Assembly: GCF_005576615.1 (NCBI RefSeq)
Contig: NZ_CP040331.1
Coordinates: forward strand, 428,103 to 492,102
From: Natrinema versiforme
Lineage (GTDB): Archaea > Halobacteriota > Halobacteria > Halobacteriales > Natrialbaceae
Direction: 5' to 3'
Length of the DNA stretch: 64,000 bases
Made by a program: the position numbers and the translations under genes. Positions 37,032-45,896 of this stretch are shown here, piece by piece. The notes under the pieces were generated by a model. The model did no database searches. It was not told the origin of the DNA and worked only from the letters and a program-made list of their open reading frames with translations. Within the stretch, counting starts at the first letter, position 1. Each line of letters opens with the position of its first letter.

Positions 37032-37325
37032 ATGTACGATTTGACTGCCTTTCAGCGTGATGTCCTGTATGCGATCGCCGGCCAAGACGAACCCCACGGA
37101 CTTGCGATCAAAGACGAACTCGAGAACTACTACGAGACAGAGATTCATCACGGCCGACTGTATCCCAACCTTGACGAGGTCGTCGATAAAGGCCTCGTCG
37201 AGAAAGGCACACTCGACAAACGAACGAACTACTACACGATTACTTCCCGCGGCCAGCGCGAACTCGAGGCCCGGCGCGAGTGGGAAGACCAGTACGTCGA
37301 TGGATTCGACGCGAACGACGAGTAG
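37032..37325 (+). CDS. PadR-family transcriptional regulator
   Basis: 97 residues: a winged helix with LTAFQRDVLYAIAGQDEPHG, LAIKDELENYYETEIHHGRL, YPNLDEVVDKGLVEKG and the wing NYYTITSRGQRELEARREWE. This is the common single-domain haloarchaeal PadR type. Its target is not evident; it stands alone with its own TATA box. Confidence 0.85.
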   Translation: MYDLTAFQRDVLYAIAGQDEPHGLAIKDELENYYETEIHHGRLYPNLDEVVDKGLVEKGTLDKRTNYYTITSRGQRELEARREWEDQYVDGFDANDE

Positions 37326-37692
37326 CTAGTTCGGCCGACTATCAGAGGATGATCCCTTCCTCGTGCGAATACGCCGTTTTCTCGGATAATACGCGTGGTC
37401 GAATTGAACAAATCCTCTCGTCTCGAGTCTTGTTGTAACGCACCTCAAGTCGCTCACAACGGTGGAGGCGGACTGCGGGCGTCTCACGGATGAGTTTCGG
37501 CATGCCCTGCCGAGTGCTACGGCAAACGTAATTCCCCCCTCCCGTCGTTTTTCGCTCGAGATGGTTTGTCGCCCCCAGGACGGGTGCGGGGCCCGACTGA
37601 AGCCCACCGCAGCAATCCATGCGAACAACTGATGGAGCAACAGCGTTGCCAGACGCGGAGACGACTCAGTTCCTGAACCGAGGTATCGCCAG
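37326..37692. other. Intergenic stretch with tiny ORFs
   Basis: No convincing gene. Two very short readings precede the zinc protein: ATG 37561 (MVCRPQDGCGARLKPTAAIH, 23 aa) and ATG 37619 (MRTTDGATALPDAETTQFLN, 25 aa), the latter overlapping the next start by ATGA. They may be two pieces of one frameshifted small gene or leaders. Confidence 0.3.
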
Positions 37693-37848
37693 ATGACCAA
37701 CTGCAACGCGTGTCGAATGCTGATCTGTTCGGTACTCAGTCATGACCAGGCAGGATACGCTGGCCGGTTCTGCTCGGGCTACTGTGAGGTCCGGTACGAC
37801 TACCAGCAGGCGGACGCTCGAGACGCGGGTCAGGAGGATAGGTACTGA
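37693..37848 (+). CDS. Small cysteine-rich zinc protein (51 aa)
   Basis: ATG 37693 to TGA 37846-37848: MTNCNACRMLICSVLSHDQA, then RFCSGYCEVRYDYQ. Cysteines are arranged as CxxC, a single Cys and CxxxC, a likely zinc site. The stop overlaps the next ATG (TGATG), so it is coupled to 37848-38045. Confidence 0.6.
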   Translation: MTNCNACRMLICSVLSHDQAGYAGRFCSGYCEVRYDYQQADARDAGQEDRY

Positions 37849-38045
37849 TGCTCGAGCAGATCGACCACCATGGCAAGCGTTTCACGATCGATGGCAATGA
37901 TGTCGTCAACGAAAAAATCGTCCGCTGTCGTCGGACAGAGGCTCTCGAACAGCAGGTCCAGCGAGAGTGTCGCGAACTCGAGCGTTCGAAAGCGGTCGCT
38001 GATCCAACTGGTACGGATCCCGATGTTGAGGTGCTCGACCGATAA
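37848..38045 (+). CDS. Small hypothetical protein (65 aa)
   Basis: Starts within the stop of the preceding zinc protein (TGATG). MLEQIDHHGKRFTIDGNDVV, then a charged helical C terminus (LEQQVQRECRELERSKAVAD). Good haloarchaeal composition. No family recognised; it probably works with the upstream protein. Confidence 0.55.
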   Translation: MLEQIDHHGKRFTIDGNDVVNEKIVRCRRTEALEQQVQRECRELERSKAVADPTGTDPDVEVLDR

Positions 38046-38212
38046 CACCAGACAAGTCCGATCCCAAGATGTCCCTGAGTTCGACCACGCTCTCGATGTC
38101 GATGATCCGGTTCCCGACTCGGTGTACGTGATTAGGGGCATCACCCAGAACGTGGCGCCGTGGATGGCGGTCAAATTCTTGTCGACGAACTGCATGAGGC
38201 ACTCCTCGAGAC
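38046..38212. other. Remnant ahead of repeat A
   Basis: Protein-like but unanchored reading (PEFDHALDVDDPVPDSVYVI) leads up to the GGCTCTGTCGAAATCC terminus at 38213. It may be a gene fragment truncated by the repeat unit. Confidence 0.25.
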
Positions 38213-38425
38213 GGCTCTGTCGAAATCCTATTTTCAGATATATTCTAGCGTGAAACACACGCTCACTACAGATGCGCAAGTACCTTTTTCCGCCTCGGGT
38301 TCGTTCGCTGCGCTCACTCACCTCTCGGGGCAAAAATCTACGCTAAAAAGGCCGCTCACTCCCTTCGGTCGCTCGCGGGTGCAGCACTTGCGTTTCGACC
38401 GCAGCGGTAACGCCTTCGCCTGTAT
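38213..38425. repeat. Repeat A: terminus plus 153-bp direct repeat
   Basis: Begins with GGCTCTGTCGAAATCCTATT (38213-38232) and holds a 153-bp block (38273-38425) that recurs with few changes at 39344-39495. In each case a membrane-protein gene on the minus strand ends close to the block, so it is a shared 3' flank of two different passenger genes. GC-rich inverted motifs (GCTCACT, GCGACCG) suggest RNA or DNA structure. Confidence 0.75.
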
Positions 38426-38436
38426 CTGCCACACCG

Positions 38437-39261
38437 TCACACAATTCCCAGTCCGTTTGCTAGCGCGAGGCTGGCGATGGCCGCAGTTCCGCCCGCTACC
38501 AGTCCATACTTCAGAATCTGGTAGGGAAGACTACGGCTGAATTCATCAAACCCTTGATCGGAAAGCACCAGCGGTTCTTTGTCACTTCCCTGGAGCACGG
38601 GAGTACCTTGCTCCATGGAAACTTCTCCGCAGACCGCCAGCATCTCGCCGTCAAGAATGACTCTCGCCTCAAAAAACTCGTCGTCGGGAATCTCTTCGGG
38701 TGCGTCCGCATCGAAGATGTACTCCATAATGGGAATGGGGTTGACAGTCCAATGTTCATCCAGCTGGATGTACGTCGATCTCCAACTACGCTTCGACAGC
38801 CCGGTCGATACCGTCCAATCAGGAGACACTGTTGTGATGTCGGCGCTGTCGTGGGTCTCAGTCAACCAGTCTGTGTCGATCCGAATCTCGCGCCGACCGT
38901 CGTCAACGGTAAACGTCCCGGACTCAATCCCGGATGCATACGTAATCATCTGCATATCCGCTCCAGACTCTTCGGCATCAAGATTGTAGTTATACGACTG
39001 GTACTCCTTGAGCCGCCACACGTACGCACCGACGGACTCTTCCTCATCGATCGACAGAGAGTCGCTTAGTGGCGGTAGATCTCTGACATTCACCGTCCCC
39101 TTTATCGCGACTTTCTCACCATCGACGAGCGTTGACGGGCTTCTGTTTCCGGACGTTGACACCGACCGGTAGAGCCTTCCGGCAATAATCGCTCGGTGAA
39201 CGCACCACAGAGAGCTAGCAAGTAAACCTACCCCGATGAGAGTACGTACCGCGTCAACCAT
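38437..39261 (-). CDS. Membrane protein, GIDE/MULAN-like domain
   Basis: 274 residues. An N-terminal helix (VRTLIGVGLLASSLWCVHRA) and a C-terminal helix pair region (LVAGGTAAIASLALANGLG) bracket a soluble part with VKIKGTV-like text VAIKGTVNVRDLPPLSDSLS and GAYVWRLKEYQSYN, resembling the GIDE domain of haloarchaeal E3-ligase-like membrane proteins (no RING finger here). Its role is unknown. It sits inside repeat unit A, 11 bp from the shared block. Confidence 0.6.
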   Translation of the reverse strand: MVDAVRTLIGVGLLASSLWCVHRAIIAGRLYRSVSTSGNRSPSTLVDGEKVAIKGTVNVRDLPPLSDSLSIDEEESVGAYVWRLKEYQSYNYNLDAEESGADMQMITYASGIESGTFTVDDGRREIRIDTDWLTETHDSADITTVSPDWTVSTGLSKRSWRSTYIQLDEHWTVNPIPIMEYIFDADAPEEIPDDEFFEARVILDGEMLAVCGEVSMEQGTPVLQGSDKEPLVLSDQGFDEFSRSLPYQILKYGLVAGGTAAIASLALANGLGIV

Positions 39262-39282
39262 ATTCGTCTGAACAGTTTGAAT

Positions 39283-39840
39283 GGCTCTGTTGAAATCCTA
39301 TTGATTCGTCACTATCACTGCTGAAACAACCGTTAGGTAGGTGTGCGCAAGTACCTTTTTCCGCCTCGGGTTCGTTCGCTGTGCTCACTCACCTCTCGGC
39401 GCAAAAATCTACGCTAAAAAGGCCGCTCACCCCCTTCGGTCGCTCGCGGGTGCAGCACTTGCGTTTCGACCGCAGCGGTAACGCCTCCACCTGTACTGAA
39501 CGGCAACTACGTATGCGAGTTGTTCAGTTTGGGGTTTCAGCTGGTATGTTGAATAAGGCGACGAGAGTGAGACCGAGATAGAAACCAGTTCCGTGAATAA
39601 GCGTTTGGGTGAGGAGTTCTTCTGGTGTGCTAATTCCGATAATATGGGTGAGCCACAGATCACTGAGAGATATAAGAAGCGCGAGGGAGTAAGTGAACAC
39701 CGTCCGGCGAATACTGAAGAGAGGGCTTGCCTGTAGTTGTTCAAGCACATTGTCGAATCTCCATCGGAGCGGTATAGTCTTTCTCTGTACTGAATGTGGG
39801 GGTTATGAATCTATCACTATCTGAATATTTCAACAGAGCC
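39283..39840. mobile_element. 558-bp inverted-repeat unit without transposase (unit B)
   Basis: The left end GGCTCTGTTGAAAT (39283-39296) and the right end ATTTCAACAGAGCC (39827-39840) are perfect 14-bp inverted repeats. Inside lie the second copy of the 153-bp block and one membrane-protein gene. There is no transposase, so it is a non-autonomous element mobilised in trans. No clear target duplication was found. Confidence 0.75.
39524..39748 (-). CDS. Small membrane protein, passenger of unit B
   Basis: 74 residues from GTG 39748 (MLEQLQASPLFSIRRTVFTY); two hydrophobic helices follow (YSLALLISLSDLWLTHIIG and LIHGTGFYLGLTLVALF). An ATG two bases upstream belongs to another, non-protein-like frame. 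No family recognised. It occupies the interior of unit B and ends 29 bp from the shared repeat block. Confidence 0.5.
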   Translation of the reverse strand: MLEQLQASPLFSIRRTVFTYSLALLISLSDLWLTHIIGISTPEELLTQTLIHGTGFYLGLTLVALFNIPAETPN

Positions 39841-40001
39841 ACTAAGACCGACCAGGCGCCGAGAAAGATCGATGAACAACTTACCGACCAATTCTGAGCA
39901 ACGCAATGGTGGGGACTAAGTCACTGTGCATAGGTAGTCGCTCGTCAGAGGTAGATCCCGGTATCCCGAATTTGTGTTCTCTTCTGCAGTAGGGAACTTG
40001 T

Positions 40002-40044
40002 CTTAACCAACGTTCCCGGGGGTGACCTCAAATTGTTGGTTAAG
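40002..40044. repeat. Inverted repeat CTTAACCAAC/GTTGGTTAAG
   Basis: Perfect 10-bp arms (40002-40011, 40035-40044), 23-nt spacer. The arms match the repeat at 33198-33238. At 40096-40109 TCGGCGCCATAAGG is the reverse complement of the 14-mer inside that other repeat. Confidence 0.6.
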
Positions 40045-40146
40045 ACTCCCAAAGCTTGGGACCCACTATCCCACCAGCTACTAACGATGAGTCTGTCGGC
40101 GCCATAAGGCGCGAGGCGCGCTCTCACGTGCCTAGCGCGATTCACT

Positions 40147-40428
40147 ATGCCTGATCCAAATCCTCGCAACGACACAAGTGCCGACTACGAACAGTTCGAG
40201 AAAGCGCTTCTCACCCAAGATCGTGATGCCGCCAGCGTTGTGACGGCGGACATCGACGACGCGACGGCCCGCAATCTGGTCAGTGATCTCGTCGACACGG
40301 ATGTCGTCACACCTGTTCCTGAGAGCCGAGTCCTCGTCCACGAGCTGAGCGGTACCACCTTTGATTCGATCACTCAACTGGCGGTCTTCCATCGCGGCTG
40401 GACGGCTGCCCGTGACGCCGACGCGTAG
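40147..40428 (+). CDS. Haloarchaeal hypothetical protein (93 aa)
   Basis: Acidic helical protein: YEQFEKALLTQDRDAASVVT, DDATARNLVSDLVDTDVVTP, LVHELSGTTFDSITQLAVFH. Composition and length fit a conserved haloarchaeal small protein, but I do not know its family. It lies between the inverted repeat and the HicBA pair. Confidence 0.65.
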   Translation: MPDPNPRNDTSADYEQFEKALLTQDRDAASVVTADIDDATARNLVSDLVDTDVVTPVPESRVLVHELSGTTFDSITQLAVFHRGWTAARDADA

Positions 40429-40569
40429 GCCGAGTGACGCACGAACCCTCGTTGGCTGTACCTTCTGTGACGCTCCGCCCGGCGCCGAGACTAGCAAGGC
40501 GTACACTTGGGGTTAGGATGAGCAGTCACCCACCCGTGACCTTGACCCGGTGGGATGGTCCAACCGAGT

Positions 40570-40704
40570 CCGACGCGGGATCGGCGCTATTGGGTGATCG
40601 ACGAGAAGGTCAAATCGAAAGAGATCGAGCTGCCAGCAACAGTCTACGAAGAGCTTAGAGGACCGAATGCTTATCCATCCACCACCCATACACACGACCA
40701 ATGA
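40570..40704 (+). pseudogene. PIN-toxin-like remnant
   Basis: The frame ending at TGA 40702-40704 reads RRYWVIDEKVKSKEIELPAT followed by VYEELRG, similar to the ELPxxVYDEL helix of VapC-like PIN toxins (compare LPERVYDELT in the PIN gene at 34147). Start and catalytic core are missing. Confidence 0.35.
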
Positions 40705-40970
40705 GTACCGAGACCGATCGGAACGGTAACCATGAGGTCCGGACTACGATCACGCTCACCAACGAAGGTGAGTGGTGGGTCGCAAAAGACGAGGAAACAG
40801 GCGTATCCAGTCAGGGGACGACCCGGATCGAAGCGCTCGAGAACCTCGATGAGGCTGTCGCTGGCTATAAGGGAGAGGGAAGAGAGCCCAGCGAAGAAGA
40901 ACTCCGAGAGATCGGCATTGATCCCGAGAACAACGTCTCCGGCGAGTCGCTCCCCGACGAGTTTCAGTAG
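40701..40970 (+). CDS. hicB: HicB-family antitoxin
   Basis: 89 residues with the HicB half-RNase-H fold pattern: TTITLTNEGEWWVAKDEETG, VSSQGTTRIEALENLDEAVA, GYKGEGREPSEEELREIG. It lies 15 bp upstream of the HicA gene; antitoxin-first order is normal in haloarchaea. A TATA-like CTTATCC is about 30 bp upstream. Confidence 0.9.
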   Translation: MSTETDRNGNHEVRTTITLTNEGEWWVAKDEETGVSSQGTTRIEALENLDEAVAGYKGEGREPSEEELREIGIDPENNVSGESLPDEFQ

Positions 40971-40985
40971 AGTTCGTTTCTTGAA

Positions 40986-41240
40986 ATGGCTCGACGGACA
41001 TATTCTGGCGACGACGTAATGAAAGTGTTAGTGAATCACGGCCCATTCTACGTCGATCGTATCAACGGCGACCACTTTATTCTTCGCTGGGAACCTCCTG
41101 CAGATCACGATTCTGATGCTCGAACAGTTCCCGTTCCACGTCATGACGAAGTCGCAACAGGGACACTAAGAGAGATTGGTGAACAGGCAGGGATGAAGGA
41201 CTTCCAGCGATTCTTGGACTGGCTTGATCGGAACCTGTGA
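40986..41240 (+). CDS. hicA: HicA-family mRNA interferase toxin
   Basis: 84 residues: RRTYSGDDVMKVLVNHGPFY, DRINGDHFILRWEPP, VPVPRHDEVATGTLREIGEQ. The catalytic His of the double-stranded-RNA-binding-like fold is in NGDHFIL and the VPRHxEVxxGTL motif is typical. The toxin cleaves mRNA; HicB neutralises it. Confidence 0.9.
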   Translation: MARRTYSGDDVMKVLVNHGPFYVDRINGDHFILRWEPPADHDSDARTVPVPRHDEVATGTLREIGEQAGMKDFQRFLDWLDRNL

Positions 41241-41974
41241 GTCGAGACGCGCAACATCAACAGAATTCGTATCGGGACGACGGCGGACAAGTTCCTTGGG
41301 AGCTGAACGCACAGCAAGACGAGTGAAGCACGTCTCCTGAAAGCCCCGACCGCTCGGCATCCCACGACCACCGCTGTGCTCATCGTGCCTGCAGTGCTTA
41401 CGAGGGAGGGGGTGTTCACCGAGTTTTGCGCCGAGAGGTCGGGAGAGCAGATCTATCCCTTTCTGAGTCCGCTAATCATCGGTTGTCTCTCCGAGCATCG
41501 ATCCGGATAGACGGTGTTTCTCTACGGCCCGTCCCGCTCGCCGCTGCCGCCTTCTGGTGAGCAAAGCTCACCGACGTCTCGTTCGCTTCGCTCACGAGAC
41601 CTCCGCGTCGCTCGCGACCGACCATTCCGGGCTGCCTGCCTGCAGTCGCGGGCGGGCTGCCGGGCTAAAATGCATGTGCCCTCGGCGCCAGCACCAAGCG
41701 CGCTTTCGGTTGCGTCTCTCTCGCTCCTGACGTCGCTCGCTCGACGGACTCGAAACCGGCTTGTGTGCTGGCCGCTCGCTCCGGGCGGACGGCGCGCGGT
41801 ACTGGTTGGAACACCTCAGTCAGGCGCGCTCTCGCTCGCGCCCAGGAGGGCGCTCGCGAAGGCGCGAGCGAGAGCGCGCAGATGGTTCTAGTCGGTCGGT
41901 GTCGTCGGAAAACCGCGATGTAGCAGCATCGCGGTGGCAGGCGCGTGAGCGCCTTCGGAATCAGGCCGATTCCA
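41241..41974. other. Gene-free GC-rich stretch
   Basis: 734 bp with many GCTCGC-type short palindromes and no protein-like frame. The notable element is the long hairpin at 41824-41879. Confidence 0.5.
41824..41879. repeat. Long perfect hairpin, 19-bp arms
   Basis: GCGCGCTCTCGCTCGCGCC (41824-41842) and its exact reverse complement (41861-41879) flank an 18-nt spacer. It lies about 95 bp before the OB-fold gene. It could be a transcription or replication structure, or a remnant of a palindromic repeat family. Confidence 0.75.
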
Positions 41975-42871
41975 ATGTCTAGTAACAACTCGAGTAGCAA
42001 GGTCGTTACGGTCGATGAACAGGCACTCAAACAGGCGGACGAGCAGGAAGTCGATGACGACAGCTTCCCGGTCGTCGACGAGACGCCAGAATTCGGGGCA
42101 ACGGTCAAGCAAGAGGTCCAAGCAAAGGTGGATGCAAACCATCCGGACGGTATCGTCGATACAAACGACGACCGGATTCACGGTGTCACCCTCGAGCAGG
42201 AAGAGCGGATTCAAGCTCGAGAAGCAGAACTCGAGCGGATCAGTGCACAAGCCGAGTTCGGACAACAGCAGGGACGAGCGAAGCGGGCACGAGACATTGC
42301 TGCACAACGAAGTGCGGAGCGGCGTAAACGGTTCCAGAAGCGGGCAGCGAGCGTGGAGCCGATGGCGGATCCAGAACGGCCGGATCCCCGGACGAGCCTC
42401 ACACAATCGCAACTGGCGGCTGTGAACGAGCAGTCGATGCGGTTGGCCGAACGGCTCGATGGCTGGTCTCGAGCGGCGATCAGTCGGCAGCTAGCCGAGG
42501 CGGTCGTCGACGGACAGGATCTCACGAGTGCGGTCGTCAGCGTGTTCGAGGAGTTGCAGACAGCGCCAGGACAGATCGTACCGATCGGGAAACTCGAGGA
42601 TGTGAGCCGACAGAAGGTGAGCATCGAGGGGCGTGTCGAGACACTCTGGGATCCATCGCATCCAAGCATCGCTCAAGTCGGGCTCATCGCAGACGACAGT
42701 GGCCAAACTCGAGTGACGATCTGGGAGAAGTCAGGCGCGCCGTGGATCGAGGAAGGCGAACGAGTGCGCATTCATGGGGCGGCACGGAACTGGTACGTGG
42801 GACGTGTCTCACTGGCCGTCACCGGCTGGAGCACGATTCAGTTCCCTGAACGCGGTCGATGGTGGGAGTAA
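41975..42871 (+). CDS. OB-fold single-strand DNA-binding (RPA-like) protein
   Basis: 298 residues from ATG 41975. Charged helical middle (VTLEQEERIQAREAELERIS ... RAKRARDIAAQRSAERRKRF) and a C-terminal OB fold at about 205-298: IGKLEDVSRQKVSIEGRVET, QVGLIADDSGQTRVTIWEKS, GERVRIHGAARNWYVGRVSL. This is the plasmid RPA-like type often seen beside haloarchaeal mobile elements; it likely binds ssDNA during replication or transfer. Confidence 0.78.
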   Translation: MSSNNSSSKVVTVDEQALKQADEQEVDDDSFPVVDETPEFGATVKQEVQAKVDANHPDGIVDTNDDRIHGVTLEQEERIQAREAELERISAQAEFGQQQGRAKRARDIAAQRSAERRKRFQKRAASVEPMADPERPDPRTSLTQSQLAAVNEQSMRLAERLDGWSRAAISRQLAEAVVDGQDLTSAVVSVFEELQTAPGQIVPIGKLEDVSRQKVSIEGRVETLWDPSHPSIAQVGLIADDSGQTRVTIWEKSGAPWIEEGERVRIHGAARNWYVGRVSLAVTGWSTIQFPERGRWWE

Positions 42872-43186
42872 CCGGCTAACGCGGCCTTCTTTTTGTACGT
42901 GCCAGACCGACCCAGACCCCACCTCCCCACCCTCCGCTCCGTGCTCGCTCGGGAAGACTCACTACGTTCGTCTTCCTAGTTCTCGTTCGCTCCGCTCACG
43001 AGACCGTCGCTGCGCGCGCAGCCACAACCTCAAGACAGTCAATTAAGTATCATCCCTGACCATTACTATTGAGATTCTATACAGTTCTACCTCATTGGCT
43101 CTAAACGAGGCCATTTTTGGATTGAATCCTGCAGCTCCCATCCGTTTTCCGAACGATCCACATCCGACAGCCAGCGGCGAGTTCCT
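42872..43186. other. Island boundary, no gene
   Basis: GC-rich repeats (CGCTCGC, CTCACGAGACCG) give way to AT-richer DNA at about 43040, where the base style changes. I see no gene. This is the likely left border of the foreign segment. Confidence 0.4.
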
Positions 43187-44278
43187 TATAAACAGCCGCC
43201 GCACAGCGCACGTGACTACGAGATCATCGACGGCCAGCAACGCCTCTCCACGGTTTCCATCCTTCTGAAGAACATCAAGGACCACCTCGAAGAGAAGCAG
43301 ACGAAAGTTGACGGCCAGCTCCAAGCGTACGCCGAACATATCTGCGAGGAATACCTTGACGAATTGCTGTACCGGCGGAAAGGTCCGACCGAAACACCGT
43401 TCCTGGAGCTCAACGACCACGACGACAGTATCTACGAGCTGCTGTTTCAGGACCCGGAGAAAAAGGTCCAGACCCTGAAGGAGATGGACCAGTACGACGG
43501 CCGCAAACAGAACGCTATCCGCCTCCGCGATCTCTTCGACGAGGTCGGTATCCCCGAAGAGGACGAGGAACTGGCAGACACCGATCTGCTGGAATCGTTC
43601 CGGTACTTCGGTGATTCCCACCGGCGGCTCGTGCGGACCGATGAATACTACGATGAGAAGGTTGCCGCGTTCGCCGACCGGGAGGAGTTCGACACTCCCG
43701 AGAAGGAAGTCAGGGCCCTGCTCAATCTCGCACATTTCACGCTGCGGTCCCTCCGCGTCTCCGAGTGCATCTTCCAGACTGATAACCAGGAACTCCGGAT
43801 CGAGGTCTTCCAGTCGCTGAACGACCGTGGTGTTGAGCTCTCCAGTATGGACAAGGTGCGGGCACGGATCGTCGGCCGGTTCCAGGGCGAGTCCGACAGC
43901 GACAAGCAGATCGCTCGCTGGGAGAACGTGGTCCAGATGTTTGGCGGTGACGCAGACGCCGTTGAAGACTTCCTTGCCCATTACCTGGCTGCCACCGAGA
44001 AATCGTTCGAGACCGTGACGGATGCCCGCAGTAACATGCTGGAAGCGTTCCGGTTGAAGCAGATCGGTCGCCGTGATATCAAGTCACGGCTGGCAAGCCC
44101 TGGACAGGCCCGCGACTTCCTCGAGGAACTAGAAAACTACGCAGGCCGATACCGGGAAATCGTGACCGCGGACCTGACCGACGATGATACTGAGCTGAAA
44201 AAGGAGTACCGGGAAGAGTGCGAAGCCATCCTCCAACGGCTCAACAAGCTGGGCTTCTATACCGCTCACACCGGAACT
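43187..44278 (+). pseudogene. DUF262 protein, truncated at both ends
   Basis: From about 43207 the frame reads YEIIDGQQRLSTVSILLKNI, the DGQQR motif of DUF262/ParB-like nucleases (GmrSD and many defence proteins), and continues through FQSLNDRGVELSSMDKVRAR and a helical region to about LNKLGFYTA. The expected N-terminal 40-50 residues and a start codon are missing, and after about 44260 the frame no longer looks like the family. The C-terminal HNH part of GmrSD-like proteins is absent. Probably a decayed defence gene. Confidence 0.7.
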
Positions 44279-44412
44279 GGACAGGCATCTGGATCGGCAC
44301 CAGCCGCATATCAAGCTGCGTGGAAAGCTACCGAGCCAGTAACTACAAACTCATCGCTGAAATCCGTCCAGAAGCGAGACTTTCTCTTACTAGACCCGCT
44401 TCGGGCAACGGA

Positions 44413-44880
44413 ATGGCCTCTGTAGACAAGGCTGTACAGGTTGTGGACTACGAACGACAGGAACCCATCGGAAATGATCCTGTCCACCTCAACACGATTA
44501 GAATCGGGACAGGAGGGAGAAGAAGAGGCACCGATAAACTTGCAGAGTTTATTATCTCGACCGCTATTTCGATGGCACTCAAGAGAGGACTCGGTCTGGG
44601 GTTGATTGCTCGGAGACTGGTAACTCGCGTTGTGAATGCCGCGATCGACTTAGACCATAACGATACTGCTGAACCAGGGGAGGCCATTTACGATGAATTC
44701 TATGGAGATCTTCTGAATCCGGGATGGATTGAAGCCGGGTTTTCGGCTGAAGAAGGAGCAGTGGTCCTGTTTGAGGTGGCGCCGACCGTTACATGGGGCT
44801 ATGAACTAGAAGAGTCAGAGACAGATGGATCGTTCTCTTGTAGAACGGATGTGGTCAACTTCTCTGTCGAGGAATTATGA
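44413..44880 (+). CDS. Unknown protein (155 aa)
   Basis: From ATG 44413 (MASVDKAVQVVDYERQEPIG). It has an amphipathic/hydrophobic segment (LAEFIISTAISMALKRGLGL) and an acidic C terminus (LFEVAPTVTWGYELEESETD). The frame is open further upstream over the DUF262 remnant, but that part is a shadow. No family recognised. 44881-45103 downstream holds no gene. Confidence 0.5.
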   Translation: MASVDKAVQVVDYERQEPIGNDPVHLNTIRIGTGGRRRGTDKLAEFIISTAISMALKRGLGLGLIARRLVTRVVNAAIDLDHNDTAEPGEAIYDEFYGDLLNPGWIEAGFSAEEGAVVLFEVAPTVTWGYELEESETDGSFSCRTDVVNFSVEEL

Positions 44881-45103
44881 GTTAGAGGGGTGGGATCTGT
44901 TCCGGGTCTGGACTAATGCTGGGTCAGCCGTTTGTCGTGCTTTCCGTTTCGCGTACAGCGGTTTGACGTTTTTAGTCTCTTGGCGGTTTGCTGTGTATCG
45001 GCTGTAGTGTAGACTCGCGACACCACTGAGAACGTTCTCACACCTGAACTTTTTATACCATCCCCGTGTTGACCACGGAGTTCACACTTCCTACAAGCTA
45101 CAC

Positions 45104-45892
45104 CTATTCCCCTTCTTTTCCGTGACTAGAGAAAATGGGGTCGGATAACGAAAGCTCCAGAAAATTCTGCGGCTCATGCACTTCCTCAAGAGCATCAAAC
45201 AACGGCCTCAACAGATCACGCACAACGGTGAACGCAGGCGTATCAGCATACAACTTCGCGTACTCTATGCACAGTCCAGTCAGTAAATCCAACCCCCACT
45301 CCAGAACCTGCCGCTCCTCGTCTTCTACATGCTCACCGTCTAGACGCGCACCAACGATCCGGTGCGGATGCGCGCTACGATTACTGAGAAAGTTAAACGT
45401 CTGTAAACCGTCATCAAATTCCTTGTAATTCTGCTTTTCCTCCCGGATCATCTCATAGAACCGGTCAACCGACACCACGCGATGCCGACTCAACAACGAC
45501 ATATCCTCGACTTCATCCCGGACTTCCACCATCTGCCGTGAATGGATCTGTGATGCCTCAATCTTGTGTTCGTTCAGGTGTTTCACCAAGAGATACGTCT
45601 CCATCAAATACCGGACATCCCGATACGCCGAATCATAGCGCCGATGCTTAACGGAGATATACAGTGATTCCAACGCATTTACGCCCTTAATCACGAAAAT
45701 ATCCTGGAACTCATGGCGAGAATCAATATACGACGAGTACCGCCGATTCACCGTGGAAACAGCAGTATCTAGACGCGAGATTCCAGCCAGCAAGTGGTTG
45801 ACAAGTTCATTATTCGAATGTTCGGACGTGTACTCTTCTTGTTCTTGTAGCAAGTCACGCTCATAGGCCTGTGCCTCACCATCTATGTCCAT
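45104..45892 (-). CDS. Unknown helical protein, partner of lipoprotein
   Basis: 262 residues from ATG 45892 (MDIDGEAQAYERDLLQEQEE). It is mostly alpha-helical with HRRYDSAYRDVRYLMETYLL, FLSNRSAHPHRIVG and LLTGLCIEYAKLYAD, distantly recalling DUF5677/Abi-like HEPN-type helical proteins, though the RxxxxxH motif of HEPN nucleases is only weakly suggested by RSAHPH. It starts 4 bp after the lipoprotein stop and so shares its transcript. Confidence 0.6.
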   Translation of the reverse strand: MDIDGEAQAYERDLLQEQEEYTSEHSNNELVNHLLAGISRLDTAVSTVNRRYSSYIDSRHEFQDIFVIKGVNALESLYISVKHRRYDSAYRDVRYLMETYLLVKHLNEHKIEASQIHSRQMVEVRDEVEDMSLLSRHRVVSVDRFYEMIREEKQNYKEFDDGLQTFNFLSNRSAHPHRIVGARLDGEHVEDEERQVLEWGLDLLTGLCIEYAKLYADTPAFTVVRDLLRPLFDALEEVHEPQNFLELSLSDPIFSSHGKEGE

Positions 45893-45896
45893 ACGT

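Noticed and set aside
43043..43981. 312-codon open frame on the minus strand
   Set aside because: Antisense to the clear DUF262 motif DGQQRLS; hydrophobic Leu/Val-rich shadow.
45104..45892. HEPN nuclease call for the lipoprotein partner
   Set aside because: The RxxxxxH motif is not clearly present; left as unknown helical protein.
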